64,000 nucleotides of DNA from Diphasiastrum complanatum (lineage: Eukaryota > Streptophyta > Lycopodiopsida > Lycopodiales > Lycopodiaceae). Shown piece by piece: positions 12,891-24,520 of the stretch. Numbering within the stretch: the first letter of the stretch is position 1; each line of letters begins with the position of its first letter. Under the pieces are notes generated by a model, which had not been told where the DNA came from, ran no database searches, and saw only the letters and a program-made list of their open reading frames with translations. Made by a program: the position numbers and the translations under genes. The DNA is taken from assembly GCA_029204225.1 (NCBI GenBank), contig CM055107.1:22014178-22078177 (forward strand), written 5' to 3'.

Positions 12891-14639
12891 ATTAGTTAAG
12901 TAAACTTATTTTGTACATGTATAACAACTGACATTCAGCGTTGACACCTGTCTTCCTCACTATGCTAACTTGTGCGATTTTGTGTGGTGGGATGGTGGTA
13001 GGTACCAGCTGGATGTCTTGAAATGTGTTTTGCTTTACGGTGCTTTACTAGTACTGTATGCTTTTCATCTATGTTTTTCCTTGTTGGTTTTATGCCATGG
13101 AATTAGAGTTTAGGGCTTAGAACCTTGAACATAGACAATAATAATAAGAGTCAAAATTGAAGTTAGGTTTTAAAACTCGGATTAGAACCTACGTGGTGCC
13201 ATATTTTGTCATGTAAACATGGAGAAAAAAAAAAAAGGTACTTGATATAGCTCCTCTTTCTTGGAAACATTCCAAGGCTTCCATGTCTTCTTATGACCTT
13301 CAAAGCAAGCCACGAGAAAACTATCTAGTCCACGACATACCAGTATTTTGCATTACATCTCCAAAGCATCCAAACAACATGACGAAACTTAGGTCCATGG
13401 AGGCTAAATACTTCCTTATGGAGATACGTGTCCTTAGAGGATGATACACTTATTCTCATAGAAATATCACACGATGCTTCCAACAAAGTTGTTAATGACT
13501 TACAACTATCCATATTGAGCTTCTTAAGATTAGACTTACAATCATTGGGAGCACACTAATAAACTTAGAGACTCACAAATATAAACATGGGTTATGGACA
13601 AAACAATTATCCTTAATTCCTATCCAAAAAATGATCTGGTGGGGCCAAACTTACCATTTTTATTTTTCTATGATGAGTGGACCATGAGGCTAAGGTGGAT
13701 TATGTTGCCAACATAGGCCTTTTACAACAAACTTGCACCATCCTTATTCTAAGTGGGTGGAGGGTAAGGAACTAAGGAGTAACATGTAAAACATGGAGGG
13801 TGGAGACATGCACAATTAAGCCTCTCAGTACAACCAACATTCCCTCTATCCCCAATGCCTACCCTTATGAAAAAGCCCTTGGACCCAAACTTTGAGCAAT
13901 TTCTATCTCTTAGAGAATGCAATTGAACAACAACTATTATGCATCCAAACAATGGTCTATGGTCAAAATCCTCTTTGTGGTATATGCTCTAGATTCCTAC
14001 ATTTCATCTCTCTTGATTGCATTGGTTAAAGTACAAAATGTGTCTTGTCATTGGTGGTTGAAATTTAGACATGTTCGAAGCTTCAAGTACCTAGGTCCTA
14101 CAAGGATAAAACATGCTTGGGTATAAAGTACAAAATGTGTCTTGTCGTCGGTAGTTGAAACCGAGAGGAAGGCAAATGAGGCACTGCCACCTAGTAAAAA
14201 AATCGAAGAAATTTACAAGGTTTAAAAAAAACATGCTTGGCAAAGGGTCCCTTTCTTATCTCTGAATGAACATTGAATGGGAGGCCTTGTTTCCAATGGA
14301 GTCAGTGATGCCAGTGCTCACCCTCATTTTGAGCCATGCATTGGGTCTGGGGGAGGCTGCCACCCCCAACGTTCAAAAACAAAAGTGTTAGTCACTTTTT
14401 GTATGACATGGGCATCCTTATCGGATAGGCCTCTAAGGCCATGTGGTGGGTCCTACAGCCACGTAGCCAGAGGATTGGGCCAGGCCTTTTGCTTCAACAT
14501 TAAATTTCCCTTTGCTTATCCGAAAAGAAATTAACTAATCAAGGTTAGATTAATTAAGCAGGATTAGGGTTAAGCTATGCTGATTTAACTTAATTAATTA
14601 AGTTTGATTAGGATACAAACTCTCGTCTTCCTCTGCTGC
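12891..14639. other. Intergenic DNA upstream of J8 gene A
   Basis: No coding region or transposon domain is visible. A short phrase (AAAGTACAAAATGTGTCTTGTC) occurs near 14028 and again near 14124, a minor local duplication. Confidence 0.5.
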
Positions 14640-14667
14640 TTCTTCTTCTTCTTCTTCTTCTTCTTCT
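14640..14667 (+). repeat. (TCT)n microsatellite
   Basis: Nine or so TCT units lie about 700 bases upstream of the J8 gene A start codon, within a pyrimidine-rich stretch typical of plant 5' regions. Confidence 0.9.
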
Positions 14668-14843
14668 GCTTCTGCTCTGTTTGTTCTTCATCGAGGGTGG
14701 ATTCCTTGGCGAGCAATGCCATTTGCTTTTTCTCGTCTTCCTTGTCTTTGCAGGGAGCATTGAGCAGCTCTGTATGAATCCTGCATACAGGATCTGGTTG
14801 CTTTTGTTTTGGTAGTCACCGATTCTGATCTTCTGTTCCAGTC

Positions 14844-15142
14844 TCTGTGTTGGCTTGTGTTTTTGCTTCCTGAGTTGGATCTTGAGCTTTTCGTAAGCTG
14901 AAGTGATTATGTCTTGATTCTCACCTCTGTTTGATCTCTCTCAATCTGTGTTGCTTTTGTTTTTGCTTCTCAAGTGGGATCTTGAGCTTTCATAAGTAAA
15001 AGTGATTATATCTTGATTCTCACCTGTGTTTGATCTTGTTCTAATCTGTGTTGCTTGTGTTTTTGCTTCTTAAGTTAACCCAGAATGGTTCCGGAAAGCC
15101 CAGATCTTGAGCTTTCATAAGCTGAAGTAATTATCTATTAAT
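14844..15142 (+). repeat. Tandem array of three ~100-bp units upstream of J8 gene A
   Basis: Units start at 14844, 14945 and 15045, each beginning TCTGTGTTGGCTTGTG or TCTGTGTTGCTT(G/T)TG. They share GTTTTTGCTTC, GATCTTGAGCTTT and GTGATTAT(G/A)TCTTGATTC. The third unit carries an extra segment of about 30 bases and decays after GAAGTAATTAT. The array ends about 200 bases before the ATG. It is absent upstream of J8 genes B and C, so it could give gene A a different promoter or 5' leader. Confidence 0.8.
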
Positions 15143-15350
15143 TTTTGTGCGACTTTTAGCTGGATTTAAGTGTTGTTGTTCCTGGAGCTACCTTCAGGCA
15201 AAGCTCTCTCAGAGCAAAGCGTTGAAGAGTACATTTCTTCATTTTTCTTTTCTTCATTTGCATTTAGATTGAGTGTTCAATTTCCATAAACAACGACCTT
15301 TATCTGTTTGAATCTGTTTATTTACTTGGCTGCTGAAAGAAGCAAAGAAG

Positions 15351-16237
15351 ATGGCAGGCGTGGCAACTTCAAGCCCCATACAAATACCCGGCCTGCACAA
15401 AAGCTCGTTGCAGAAGCCTTTCTATGAGGAACTTCCTTCACCAAATAGATGTGCCATAACAGATCGTCACAAAGAAGGGCGTGGCATGGTTAGAGCGTAC
15501 GTAGACCAAAGCCGGAAAGATCCTTTTGCTACTCTTGGTATCAGTCCCGGAACCTCGAAGCAGGAGATCAAGTCAGCATATAGAAGGCTTGCTCTTCAGG
15601 TTTTTATACATTTCCAGAACTGTATCGTAATAGAGTAGCATTGTATTCCCTCTATATTGTACATTAGGTGCTCTTATTGGGCTTGAAAGTAGCTTCCGCA
15701 AGGATTTGTGAAGCTGTTCTTCTGGATGAGACAGTATTAATCAAAATATTTTGGCACTTTTGTGGAGTGCTCTTTTTATATTTCGCTTTTTCTCGTACAA
15801 AGACCTGCTTCGTAGCTAAGTTTTTGGATGGATCTGACCGGAGGCTTTGTGGTTTGTGTAGTATCATCCGGATGTTTGCAAGGACGACCATTGTACTGGC
15901 AAGTTTAAGCAAATCAAATCGGCCTACGAGGTAAGTCTCATGTTATCATCCCCCCTGTTTGAATTTTAGTCTGTTTAGATTCCAATTTGTACATGGCATT
16001 TTTGGTTTCTTAACAGATTGCAGCAAGCATTTAAACAGGGAGTTGAATTTTATCCTGCAGCATGCTATGAACGCGGCAACTTCCCCATCTGGAAGGTACA
16101 TGGACGACTCTAGCTCCATCAGCTATGAAGGTCTTATGGGGGTGTATGATGATTCATGGGAAGACTGGGAAGAGTGGATGGGCTGGGAAGGTGCTGGTAC
16201 AAGAGATTACACTACACACATTAATATCCATCTATGA
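15351..16237 (+). CDS. J8: J8 gene A: plastid DnaJ-class co-chaperone, three exons
   Basis: Exons are 15351-15599, 15862-15930 and 16061-16237, all joined at codon boundaries by GT-AG introns of 262 and 130 bases, giving 164 residues. The first 50 or so residues are Ser/Lys/Arg-rich and look like a chloroplast transit peptide. The J domain follows ([20 protein letters not shown]...), with the Hsp70-stimulating HPD at residues 85-87, the first codons of exon 2. The C-terminus has the acidic, Trp-rich tail [18 protein letters not shown], which matches the Arabidopsis J8 class of small stromal J-proteins. The family is known to stimulate plastid Hsp70 ATPase and to support photosynthetic performance. 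An earlier AG at the second intron would put a stop in frame, so 16060 is the better acceptor. No inactivating change is seen. It is distinct in sequence from genes B and C. Confidence 0.92.
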
Positions 16238-18099
16238 CCTTCGACTTCCTTCTTTCAAGGAAACAGGTGTAAAGAGGTCATTCTAAATCATATGGTATTG
16301 TTCAGCATATTAAAAGTAGCAATTGAACAATCTGCTAGAATGGCTTAACTGTACAGACAACACAAGCTAAACTGTACATAGATGAAAAAAGTGCATTCTT
16401 GCACTGTCATTGGCAGGACAGAGAGTGGATTTTGGATACCTTGCCGCCATCAAGTGACATTCTAAGTCATCACACACAACAAAAACCAGATTCTGAGTGC
16501 ATGAGGCCTCCTACACCTACATTGCTCATCAGCAAGGAAAACAGATTAGCACAGTCTTCAATCAGAGAAGAGGAAGGTGGAGTTGGAAACCCATGGTATA
16601 GGTGACTATTGAACATCACTTTTGGATAGGGCAACACAAAAGCACCAAGAAGAGACTTCAAGTGTAATTGTTGGTGCAGATTTTAGTTGTACATTGGGAA
16701 GATGACACTCTTGTATATGATTGCTTCCATGAAGCAAATGTAAAAAAGTGCTGATTGGAACTTTATCACATGATGTTGCTTACATTAGGATTGTTTGACT
16801 TTAATGCTAGTGAGTTCTATTGATGTGTCTAAATTGTTCGTGTCTCTTGTGACTTCATAGTGATTTGTGGGTAGGAGATAATGAGATTTATGGTGTGTTT
16901 AGCTAGTTCACTTTTGGAGTCTTTGAAGAAAAGGCATTAAATGCTGTTGGTGCTCTTGGATCTGGGAGGAAAACTCTATGGGTATTTTTCATACATCAGC
17001 ACCTCTATCTCTTTCACCTTTCCTTGAGGGAGGTGTTGACAGAATGATGATCCTCTTAGAAGACACCATAACCGAGTCTTGGTAGGAATTGTTAAAGCCA
17101 AAATGCTCTAGTAAACATTAGAAATGAGCCTTTGTTTGAGTTGTCATCACTTATGCTTATTAGTTTCAATCTTCGCTTAAGAGACGTCTTTACGAAATTG
17201 GTTGATCCTCTAGCAGATGCCAAAACGGAGCCTTTGTTTTAAACCATGGAGACATACATCTTTTTTTAAAGCCATGGAGATATAACATGAGCTATTGAGC
17301 TCTTGGATTGGGAGTAAGAATTGAAATGAAATCTTTTTAATCATCAAAAATTGCCATCACTAGCACTATTAAGCTTTCACCTTGAGGGGTTAGCAAAAGT
17401 TGATGATCCTCTTGGAGACATCATAGTTGAGCTTTCATTCAACCATGGAGATTCTAACTGCTTCATTGTTGGGATAAATGTAGATGCACCTGGGATAATG
17501 TGTTCTCTTTGTGTGTTTTCTTGTATATATCCCTTTTGTGTGGCTGATTGGAACACCTAGCCTTATGTTGTGTGAGTGTATTTTGTATATCGAATAACTC
17601 TTAGATGCAATTTGATAATGACAATTGTGGGGAGGGCTTTCCTACAAATGACTCCTATCCCTTGAGCAGCACAACAAAATAAAATCTTCATAAAAGACAT
17701 TTCACATACTTGACCGAGTGGGGCCTATTCATGCTTACACACTCTTTTGAAGCAATGCCTTGACTCAACAACTTTATCTTTCATTTCCCTAGTCACTAAA
17801 AATTTTCAAGGAGTAGTAAGCTATTTTCAAGTGACATTCTGCTTAAAAATTTTTAGTTCGATCAACTTTTCGACTTTCCTATGTTGTTAGTGCCTTTTGT
17901 TGTGCCCTCGCAACTATGTGACTAGATACCAAATTTTGTGTAGGCAACTCAAAAAGAATAGAACAAGTATGGGTAGGTTCAAAATCTACCTACGTGCATA
18001 TAACCTCAATACTACCACTTAATATAATAGCCCCAAAGTCAAGATTTGAATCTTTCTTGGTTGTTGTGCTCTTTGGTTCATGTCTGACATCTCCATGAT
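16238..18099. other. Intergenic DNA downstream of J8 gene A
   Basis: No gene is seen. A degenerate phrase around GTTGATCCTCT(T/A)G..GA, followed by an ACC/TGAGC segment, recurs near 17050, 17200 and 17400, suggesting old local duplication. If gypsy-1 has a 3' LTR it should lie in the last several hundred bases, but I could not find matching termini. Confidence 0.5.
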
Positions 18100-20187
18100 C
18101 TAGCATGCAAGCTCCTTAACTCCATCATGGTTGTTAGCATATTCTTCACCTACCTGTATCCATTTGTACATCTTCTTGGCGCGGAGGAGAGAATTGTTGC
18201 ATGACCGGTACGAGGATTTGTGGTCCTCCTTCCAATACCTGAGCGGCTGCTTTTTCACAGGCGGTGATGGTCTCTTTAGCCTTTGCCAACTCGATTGAAG
18301 CTGCTCCTTTGAACTTGTAAAGCGGCCTTGGAATCCCTGAAGGGACACTTTGTATGTTTCCACTTTCTTAAACAAATACGTGATCTCCGTCGGTGTGATC
18401 GGATGATTTGGTATTTGCGTTTGAAGATAAGCATCATGCTCAAGGGTGGTCGCATCCAATTCACCTTGGAGACACGTGCGATCCTGTTCCGCGACCCTTC
18501 AACAGTTGCACCTGTTGTTTTGCATCCTGCACGACCTTATCCACCTGATCCTGTGTGGTTGTCAGGGCGTTTTGCAGAGAGCTGACGTAGTCTTCCAAGC
18601 GATCAGCTTGTTGCTGGGCCAACTGCTTTTCGGCTTCAGCCTTGTCTTCATGTTGTTTGGCAATCTTTAACTCTCGATCCAGCTGGACAATCTTCTGGCT
18701 GATCAGAGTGTTTTCGGACCCCATATCGGAGATTCTCTACTCCATTGCTTTCTTCTTATCCAGCATAAATTGGATCACTTGCGCAAGGCTTGAGACCAAA
18801 CCAAGAGCATCACCAGAATCGACTGTCGTGGAGGCGACAGCAGCAGGAGGACCTGATGGTACTATCCTTGGTTGGCATGGAATAGGTGCCAGTACTTCTT
18901 CTTTTTCAAAAATGTCTTCCTCCTCGAAACCCTCAAGCACAGTGGCGTCGAACTGTTTCGGTGATTTCACAGCCTTGTTGACCCGAAGTGCAGCTGGGCT
19001 ATCTTTCGTGTGAGATTACTGGCTGACATCTTCAACACCGACAGTGGATTCATGGATCTGTTCGAATCCTCTTCCAGGGGATTCGAGTTCAAAGGGCGCA
19101 GGGCTTTGGGGCATTTCAAAAATTTTGGTGGCCCCAAGGGGTTCAGAATCATCGAACATATCCATGAAAAACTGCGTGTTTGGTGAAGTGGCTTCAGTGT
19201 GCGGGGGTGAGGCGGCCTGGGCAATTGTGATGGGAATGGTAGGTCCAATGGTCACAGACTGTCCGTGTGTGGAAGCAGAGGCGAGAGAAGCATCAGAGGC
19301 GGGGGGAATGGGAAGTTTAGTGCGAATAGCAGCAGGAGGTGGAAGCGCAGCTGACGATGTATGCCTAGTGCGACGTCGTAATGCGGAAGACGAGTCAGGA
19401 ATGACGATCTCGCTGCGTGAACAACGATGACTATGAGAACTCGAGGCCTGGTGAGACGACTCGGCCGGTGCTTCTTCATAGACCGAAAGCACAGAATCCA
19501 GGGGATTTTGTTTTCTAGGTGAGAAGCGGCTAGAAGGGACAATTAAGAGCCAACAGTGAACTGCTGCTTAGTATTGGCCTTAATAGCTCGTTTGAGCTCA
19601 CCAGAAACAGTCTTGAACCAATTATATGGTTCAAGAGGGGCTTTGGCCAACTTGGTGTAGGACTCCACTATCCTATGGAGGATTTGAGACGTGATGCGGT
19701 CTTTCCTGAGGTTGCCAACCATCAGGAAGTTGTTCAGTAGCTAGGCAGCAGCGTGTATTGAAGGCTCAGTGATGGCTTCCAAAAGGTATCCGTCATTGGT
19801 CCAGTGCAGATCATTAGTGAGGTCAATGTATGGCTTCGTTGCCTGTTTGGTCTGCTTGTGATTGGGTGAGGCCTGTGTACCATATGCTATACCTATGGCT
19901 GCAAGGGCGGCCTCAGTGACGCGCACCTTGTGTGTGGCTCCCTAGAAAGTGATATAAAATTTGGATTTCTCTTCCTTCCACGTACTGAAGGCAAGAGTAA
20001 TGAAATCCATATTGATTTGGCCAGAAAAAACTCTCTCATGAATACCCATTGCAATGAGCAGAGGCTCCGCAAGAGTCATCCACTGAGTGACCATGCTTGT
20101 GCTAGGAAGGATCATGATGTCTATTGCAGATGGGACATCACGATGGATAGTATAGCGCGGAGACTGAGAAGTATCGGTAGAAGACAT
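18100..20187 (-). pseudogene. Gypsy-1 extra ORF downstream of pol, unidentified, broken
   Basis: Reading starts at the ATG at 20187 (MSSTDTSQSP). A conserved-looking N-terminal region of about 160 residues (MVTQWMTLAEPLLIAMGIHE) is crossed by in-frame TAG codons near 19942 and 19741. A second region has PLEPYNWFKTVSGELKRAIK. After a frameshift near 19510 come a Ser/Pro/Ala-rich linker, an acidic segment (EGFEEEDIFEKEE) and a long charged coiled coil (KIVQLDRELKIAKQHEDKAE). It ends KMYKWIQVGEEYANN...KELAC. I do not recognise the protein. Position resembles the env-like or additional ORFs of plant gypsy elements, but no signal peptide or membrane segment is visible. The coiled coil suggests a structural, oligomerising product. 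Confidence 0.65.
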
Positions 20188-21402
20188 GATGAGCAAAAAG
20201 GAAATGGAAGACGCGTGAAAGTGTATCAGAAAGCAAGTCAGGAAGTTTGGAAGGCTTTGGTCGCAGAAAAAATTCGCAAGAGCTTCGCTAGCACAAGTGA
20301 GGAATGAATCAAATTCAGCCAACTTATAGGTGAATTTGGTGGGTCCATTACACTGAATACTAGTTTGGCTGATCAGTTCTGAACAAAAATTTGCAGTCAT
20401 GTATAGTACTGTAAAAATAGGCTATAAAAATCTCGGCAAAGGTTTCTTCTGAACCTATCAGGCGAATGTTTTCCAGGGCTGGCGAAAGATGAACCTTCGC
20501 CCAGGTACTGTCATAAATGTTTTTTTTTTTTCAATCTGGACCTATGGACAACCTAATTTGGACATTTTAAGATCATCTAACAGGTCGGCGAAGGTTTATA
20601 ATGAGGTTCAGATGCTCGGCAAAGGTTTCCAAAATAGCATATTACTGAACCTTCGTCTGACTCAAAAACTGGGGTTTTCCTGGACAGGAACCTTTGCCCA
20701 CTTCAAATTAGATAAATCCAGAGTTGATGTACAGTCTGAGAGCTCAGCGAAGGTTTTTGGTACTGTATAGGCCAAATCTGACCAAAATAGTGATTTTCTA
20801 AGGCATTTTCCATCAAAAAATATTGTGCTTCCTTTTTTCCATGTTGAGACTTTCTGACTTTTGCTCATCAGTCATTTCTCAATTTTTTTTTTTAACTGTC
20901 TTTTTCCAAAAACTCAGCAATATAAGTACGGAAAACAAAAAATTGAAAAACAAATAAAATTAAAAAACTATTTAGATCAGGCTTGCTGAACTGGCAGAGT
21001 AGGTTGCCAAAACTTGCGTACTCGGCTGCCATTCACCGGAGTATCAAATCGTTTTCCATCCAAGTGCTCAAGAATGACTGTGCCATAGTTCAGGATTTCC
21101 TTCACTTTCCATGGGCCTTCACCGGTAAACTGCAACTTGCCCTTGATCAGCTTGGTTTTGTACATCAATGCGAGTTCCCCTGCTTTCAGATCTTTTTTGT
21201 GCAATCGACGATCGCCTTGTGGCGGGCTTTCTCTACTGCTAACGCATGAACTGCCATCAATCGGGTTTCACATAATTTGTGCAACGCTTCATGACGGAGT
21301 TGAAAAAGTCTTATCATCATTTAATCGTTCTGTTGCTGCTATGCGTAAGGATGGGATTAAAAATTCAATTGGCATGACAACATCTTGACCATAAACCAGT
21401 TG
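20157..21402 (-). repeat. Inverted repeat 2, left arm (within gypsy-1)
   Basis: This segment (integrase C-terminus, spacer and first codons of the extra ORF) reappears as its reverse complement at 24941-26197. Landmarks pair with a mirror sum of 46343-46354. The two arms differ by scattered substitutions and small indels, including the stretch GCTATGCGTAAGGATGGG against the related bases at 24990-25015. Confidence 0.88.
20400..20976 (-). other. Gypsy-1 pol-to-ORF spacer with GGCGAAGGTT motifs
   Basis: The noncoding spacer holds at least six copies or near-copies of AACCTTCGCC / GGCGAAGGTT in both orientations, for example near 20473, 20494, 20584, 20613, 20649 and 20748. The same motif family fills the gypsy-2 leaders at 42180-42510 and 44940-45590 and is mirrored at 25590-25930. 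No LTR termini or primer site are seen in the spacer. Confidence 0.75.
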
Positions 21403-22060
21403 AAAAGTTGTTTGATTTGTACTATTTTTGTAAGCGGTTCTGAATGCCCATAATGCTACATACAGTTTATGTTCCCAATCAGACCGACTCGCTTCAACGG
21501 TCTTTGTCATAATGGTGCAGAGAATCTTATTGGAAGATTTAGCTTGGCCATTCCCTCTGAGATAGTAGGGAGTACTAAATCTGTGTATAACAAAAAAATC
21601 TTCCAGTAAACACTTTATTGTTTGATTAACAAAGTGTGTACCCCGCTCATTGACAATCTCGATCAGACATCCAAATTTGACTATAATATTTTCATATAGA
21701 AACTTGGTCGTAGATTTCTCATCAGCAACTTTGACAGCTTTGGCTTCAACCCTTGGTCATATAATCAGTTGCTACAATAATGTATCGGGCCTAAGATCCT
21801 TGTGCGGCAGGGTGAATAGGACTAATATAATCCAATCCCCATTTTTCAAATGGTGCTTGCGATAAAACCGGATGCAAGGGTTCATAATTCTGTCGAGTAG
21901 GCCATCGTGCTCGGTGGCAAACACCACATGTTTGAATAAAACTTTTTGTGTCCTTATGAAGCGTAGGCCACCAACACACTGATTGCAAAAGTTTGCGAAC
22001 AGTAATATCTGTAGAGAAGTGTCCTCCGCCCATGCAATCATGTGAAAATATGATTAAATC
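20977..22060 (-). pseudogene. Gypsy-1 integrase, broken
   Basis: Overlapping frames give the H2C2 zinc-binding region (HKDTKSFIQTCGVCHRAR), the first core Asp in WGLDYISP, and a second core region reading VNERGTHFVN, where an Asp is expected before RGT. The third site reads RGNGQAKSSNK, where Glu normally follows Ala. Downstream are SDWEHKLYVALWAFRTAYK and the C-terminal GELALMYKTKLIKGKLQFTG domain, ending near VNGSRVRKFWQP. Several stops and frameshifts interrupt it. The enzyme would insert the cDNA; with two of three catalytic positions altered it cannot be active. Confidence 0.85.
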
Positions 22061-22075
22061 TGGGATTTCATGTGG

Positions 22076-23596
22076 TCAAACACATCTTTGTAGAATATTG
22101 TCTGATCCACGACGATACAATTGTCTAGCAATTAATTGATAAGGTTGAGCCTTATGAATCAATTGTCTCTTCTGTACTTTTGTCAAGGAGTCATTCAGTT
22201 GTCCTAGCATCAGGTACTCAACAATATTCGCTGCCCATTCCGGTACTGCTTCAACATAGAACAATGCAGCATCTGGCAGTTCATCATCCACTTCAATATT
22301 TACTGGTGCGGATTCGATTCGTGATACATGATCGGCTAGATAATGTTGCTTCCCCTTTCGAACCACAATTTGAAAGTCAAATTCAGTCAATAACAATAAC
22401 CATCTTGCAATACGTCCACTATTGCACGTCTTGTTTACCAAGTAAAGTAATGGTTGATGATCCGTATAGAATGCAAAGTGCGTTTCCATGAGGTAGTGAC
22501 GAAATTTTCGAACAGAAATAGTCATGGCTAACACTTCACGTTCTGTTGTTGAATAATTCTTCTCCGGATTTGTAAGTTGTCTTCTTGCAAATCGTATAGG
22601 ATAATCCTTCTTATAATCACCCGTCTGCGTCAAAACTGATCCGATGGCATATTTTGAGGCATCCGTATGAACATGAAATTCTATCCTCCAATTTGGAGAA
22701 CGCAGTATTGGTGCTGAAGTTAATGCTGTTTTTAACTTTTCAAAGGCTTCTAACGCCTCTATTGTCCAAATAGGAACAATAGTCAGTTTGTATATAGGTC
22801 GTGCTAAATCCGCAAAGAAGATAATAAAAATTCGATAGTAGTTCGCATGACCCATAAACACATAAACTCCACGAATTATTGTTGGCGGTGGCAATTCCAC
22901 AATAACCTTGATCTTAGAATAATTTGTGGCAATACCATGTCTCAATATCACATGTCCAAGCACAACTCTGTGGGAAACCCATATCTGACATTTTTCTAGA
23001 TTTAGAGAAATCTGATATCTGCGGCATCTTTCAAATACTTTCTCCAATCGATCCAGGTGGTTTGTATCTGTACTATGGACTCCCAAGTCATCCAAGTAAA
23101 TTTCAAGAAATTTCTGCAGATAATCTTTAAAAGCAAATTGCATTACTCTTTGGAATGAACTTGGTGCATTATAGAGTCCAAACGACATTACTTCGTAAGC
23201 ATAGGTGCCCCATTCAGTTGCAAAGGCTGTTTTATGGCAATCAGCAGGTGCAATCTTAACCTGGTCGTAACCACTAAATCCATCCAAGAAACTATAAGCT
23301 TCTGCTCCAGCAAGGCGATCCAAAATGCTTTCAGTAAAAGGTAACGGAAAGTGATCCTTCCATGTCACTTTGTTCAATGCTTTGAGATTCACACAGATTT
23401 GCAATTTCCCATTTTTCTTAGGAACAATGACAATCGGTGAAATCCATTCGGTATGCTTGATCTCATAAATAAAATCGGCATCAAACAATCTCTGAAGTTC
23501 TTTCTTTATCAGGTCCGCAACATTAGGATTACAACGATAGAACTTTGTTACCTTTGGAACTGCATCAGGTACTAAAGGTATGGTATGTTCAATCAT
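22076..23596 (-). pseudogene. Gypsy-1 reverse transcriptase and RNase H, long open frame
   Basis: The 506-residue frame has RT motifs KLQICVNLKALNKVTWKDHFPLP, FSGYDQVKIAPADCHKTAFAT, FGLYNAPSSFQRVM and the catalytic IYLDDLGVHS. The thumb and tether follow, then RNase H with HTDASKYAIGSVLTQ, TTEREVLAM, and YTDHQPLLYL with conserved acidic residues present. It ends in the linker before the integrase zinc region. This is the best-preserved part of the element. The absence of intact integrase and gag shows that it is a relic even though the frame is open. Confidence 0.92.
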
Positions 23597-23680
23597 TGAT
23601 GTCGAAATGCCCTTCAGATCTTGATAAGTCCATGAAAAACAAGCCTAATACTTAATAAGTAAAACGCGGAGTGCTTGATA

Positions 23681-24520
23681 CTATTCAGGATTAAGTTGTG
23701 ATCCAACTTGTACAATCTTTTCCGGTTCTCCTGGTTCAGCAAGATTCATTGGCTGCGTCCTAGCTGGGCCATTGTAAACCTCTTTCGATTCTGGCATGTG
23801 TTCTTCAGGTTCACGATGCGCTTTAGGTAACATGATAACTACATCATCCAGTGTATAACATTTAAAATGTTCGGGCATATCATGCTAGACTACATATGTT
23901 TGTTCTTTTTCAAAAGGACTTGTCTTGGATCTTCGCTTAGCCTTCTTAGCAGGAATTGATCTTGGAGGTGATGACTTCCGAGACGATGATGTCTTGCTAG
24001 AATTCTGACTTATAAAATCAACCTTGACTTTTCCTTTGTCTTTATCCAGTAAGGATGGCACATTCGCCGAATCAATCTTTTGAGAGAAATTTTTCCATTT
24101 CAGGAACGTATTATAATGTGGCTTAGCTTGTTTCTTTGTCATTGATCCTGTGATCTTATCTTCCTTCAATATAACTACTTTGGGCGGTTTTATTGTTGGT
24201 TCATCAGGAACATTACGCACTCCAAATCTGGTTGGATCCGTAAGTTCAGCATTGCCATCATAAGTCAAGGCATGTCTCACTGGTATGAGATTATCCTCAA
24301 TCGGATCTGGTATAAGTTCTGTTGATATCTAGGCTACATTCAGCACATTCAGTGGAAATGTGATTGGTATATCCAAAGTTCGATCTAATAAGGAAATCTC
24401 GCTCAAATCTGATTGATTATCTTGTTGACACATATATCCTACAGTACAATCAATCATTGCAAGAGCTTCATTCCAATTGACAATATCTGTTTGAGAATCA
24501 TAATGAACTCCCAAAATTTT
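23681..24520 (-). pseudogene. Gypsy-1 gag-pol linker / protease region
   Basis: Three frames in series, separated by stops at 24329 and 23885, encode VHYDSQTDIVNWNEALAMID, a Lys/Ser-rich linker (RSIPAKKAKRRSKTS) and the segment leading into RT (ARTQPMNLAEPGEPEKI). Two more stops occur between 23596 and 23690. I see no clear D-S/T-G protease triad, so the catalytic part may lie beyond the 24520 breakpoint. The gag that should precede it is absent here, though a gag of gypsy type is at 42747-44129. Confidence 0.75.

Larger units (their letters stand above)
18100..24520 (-). mobile_element. Gypsy-1: Ty3/gypsy element with an extra ORF after pol
   Basis: On the minus strand the order is protease/linker region, RT, RNase H, integrase, a 600-base noncoding spacer, then an unidentified ORF of roughly 700 codons. 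Gag and the 5' LTR are missing beyond 24520, where a copia-like LTR fragment replaces them. No 3' LTR was identified. Elements with an ORF downstream of integrase are known among plant Tat/Ogre and Athila lineages; which lineage this is cannot be fixed by eye. Confidence 0.82.

Noticed and set aside
18642-19430. Plus-strand frames of 123 and 128 codons
   Set aside because: Antisense shadows of the GC-richer gypsy-1 extra ORF.
18100-20187. Calling the extra gypsy ORF an envelope gene
   Set aside because: No signal peptide, transmembrane segment or cleavage site is visible; position alone is not enough.
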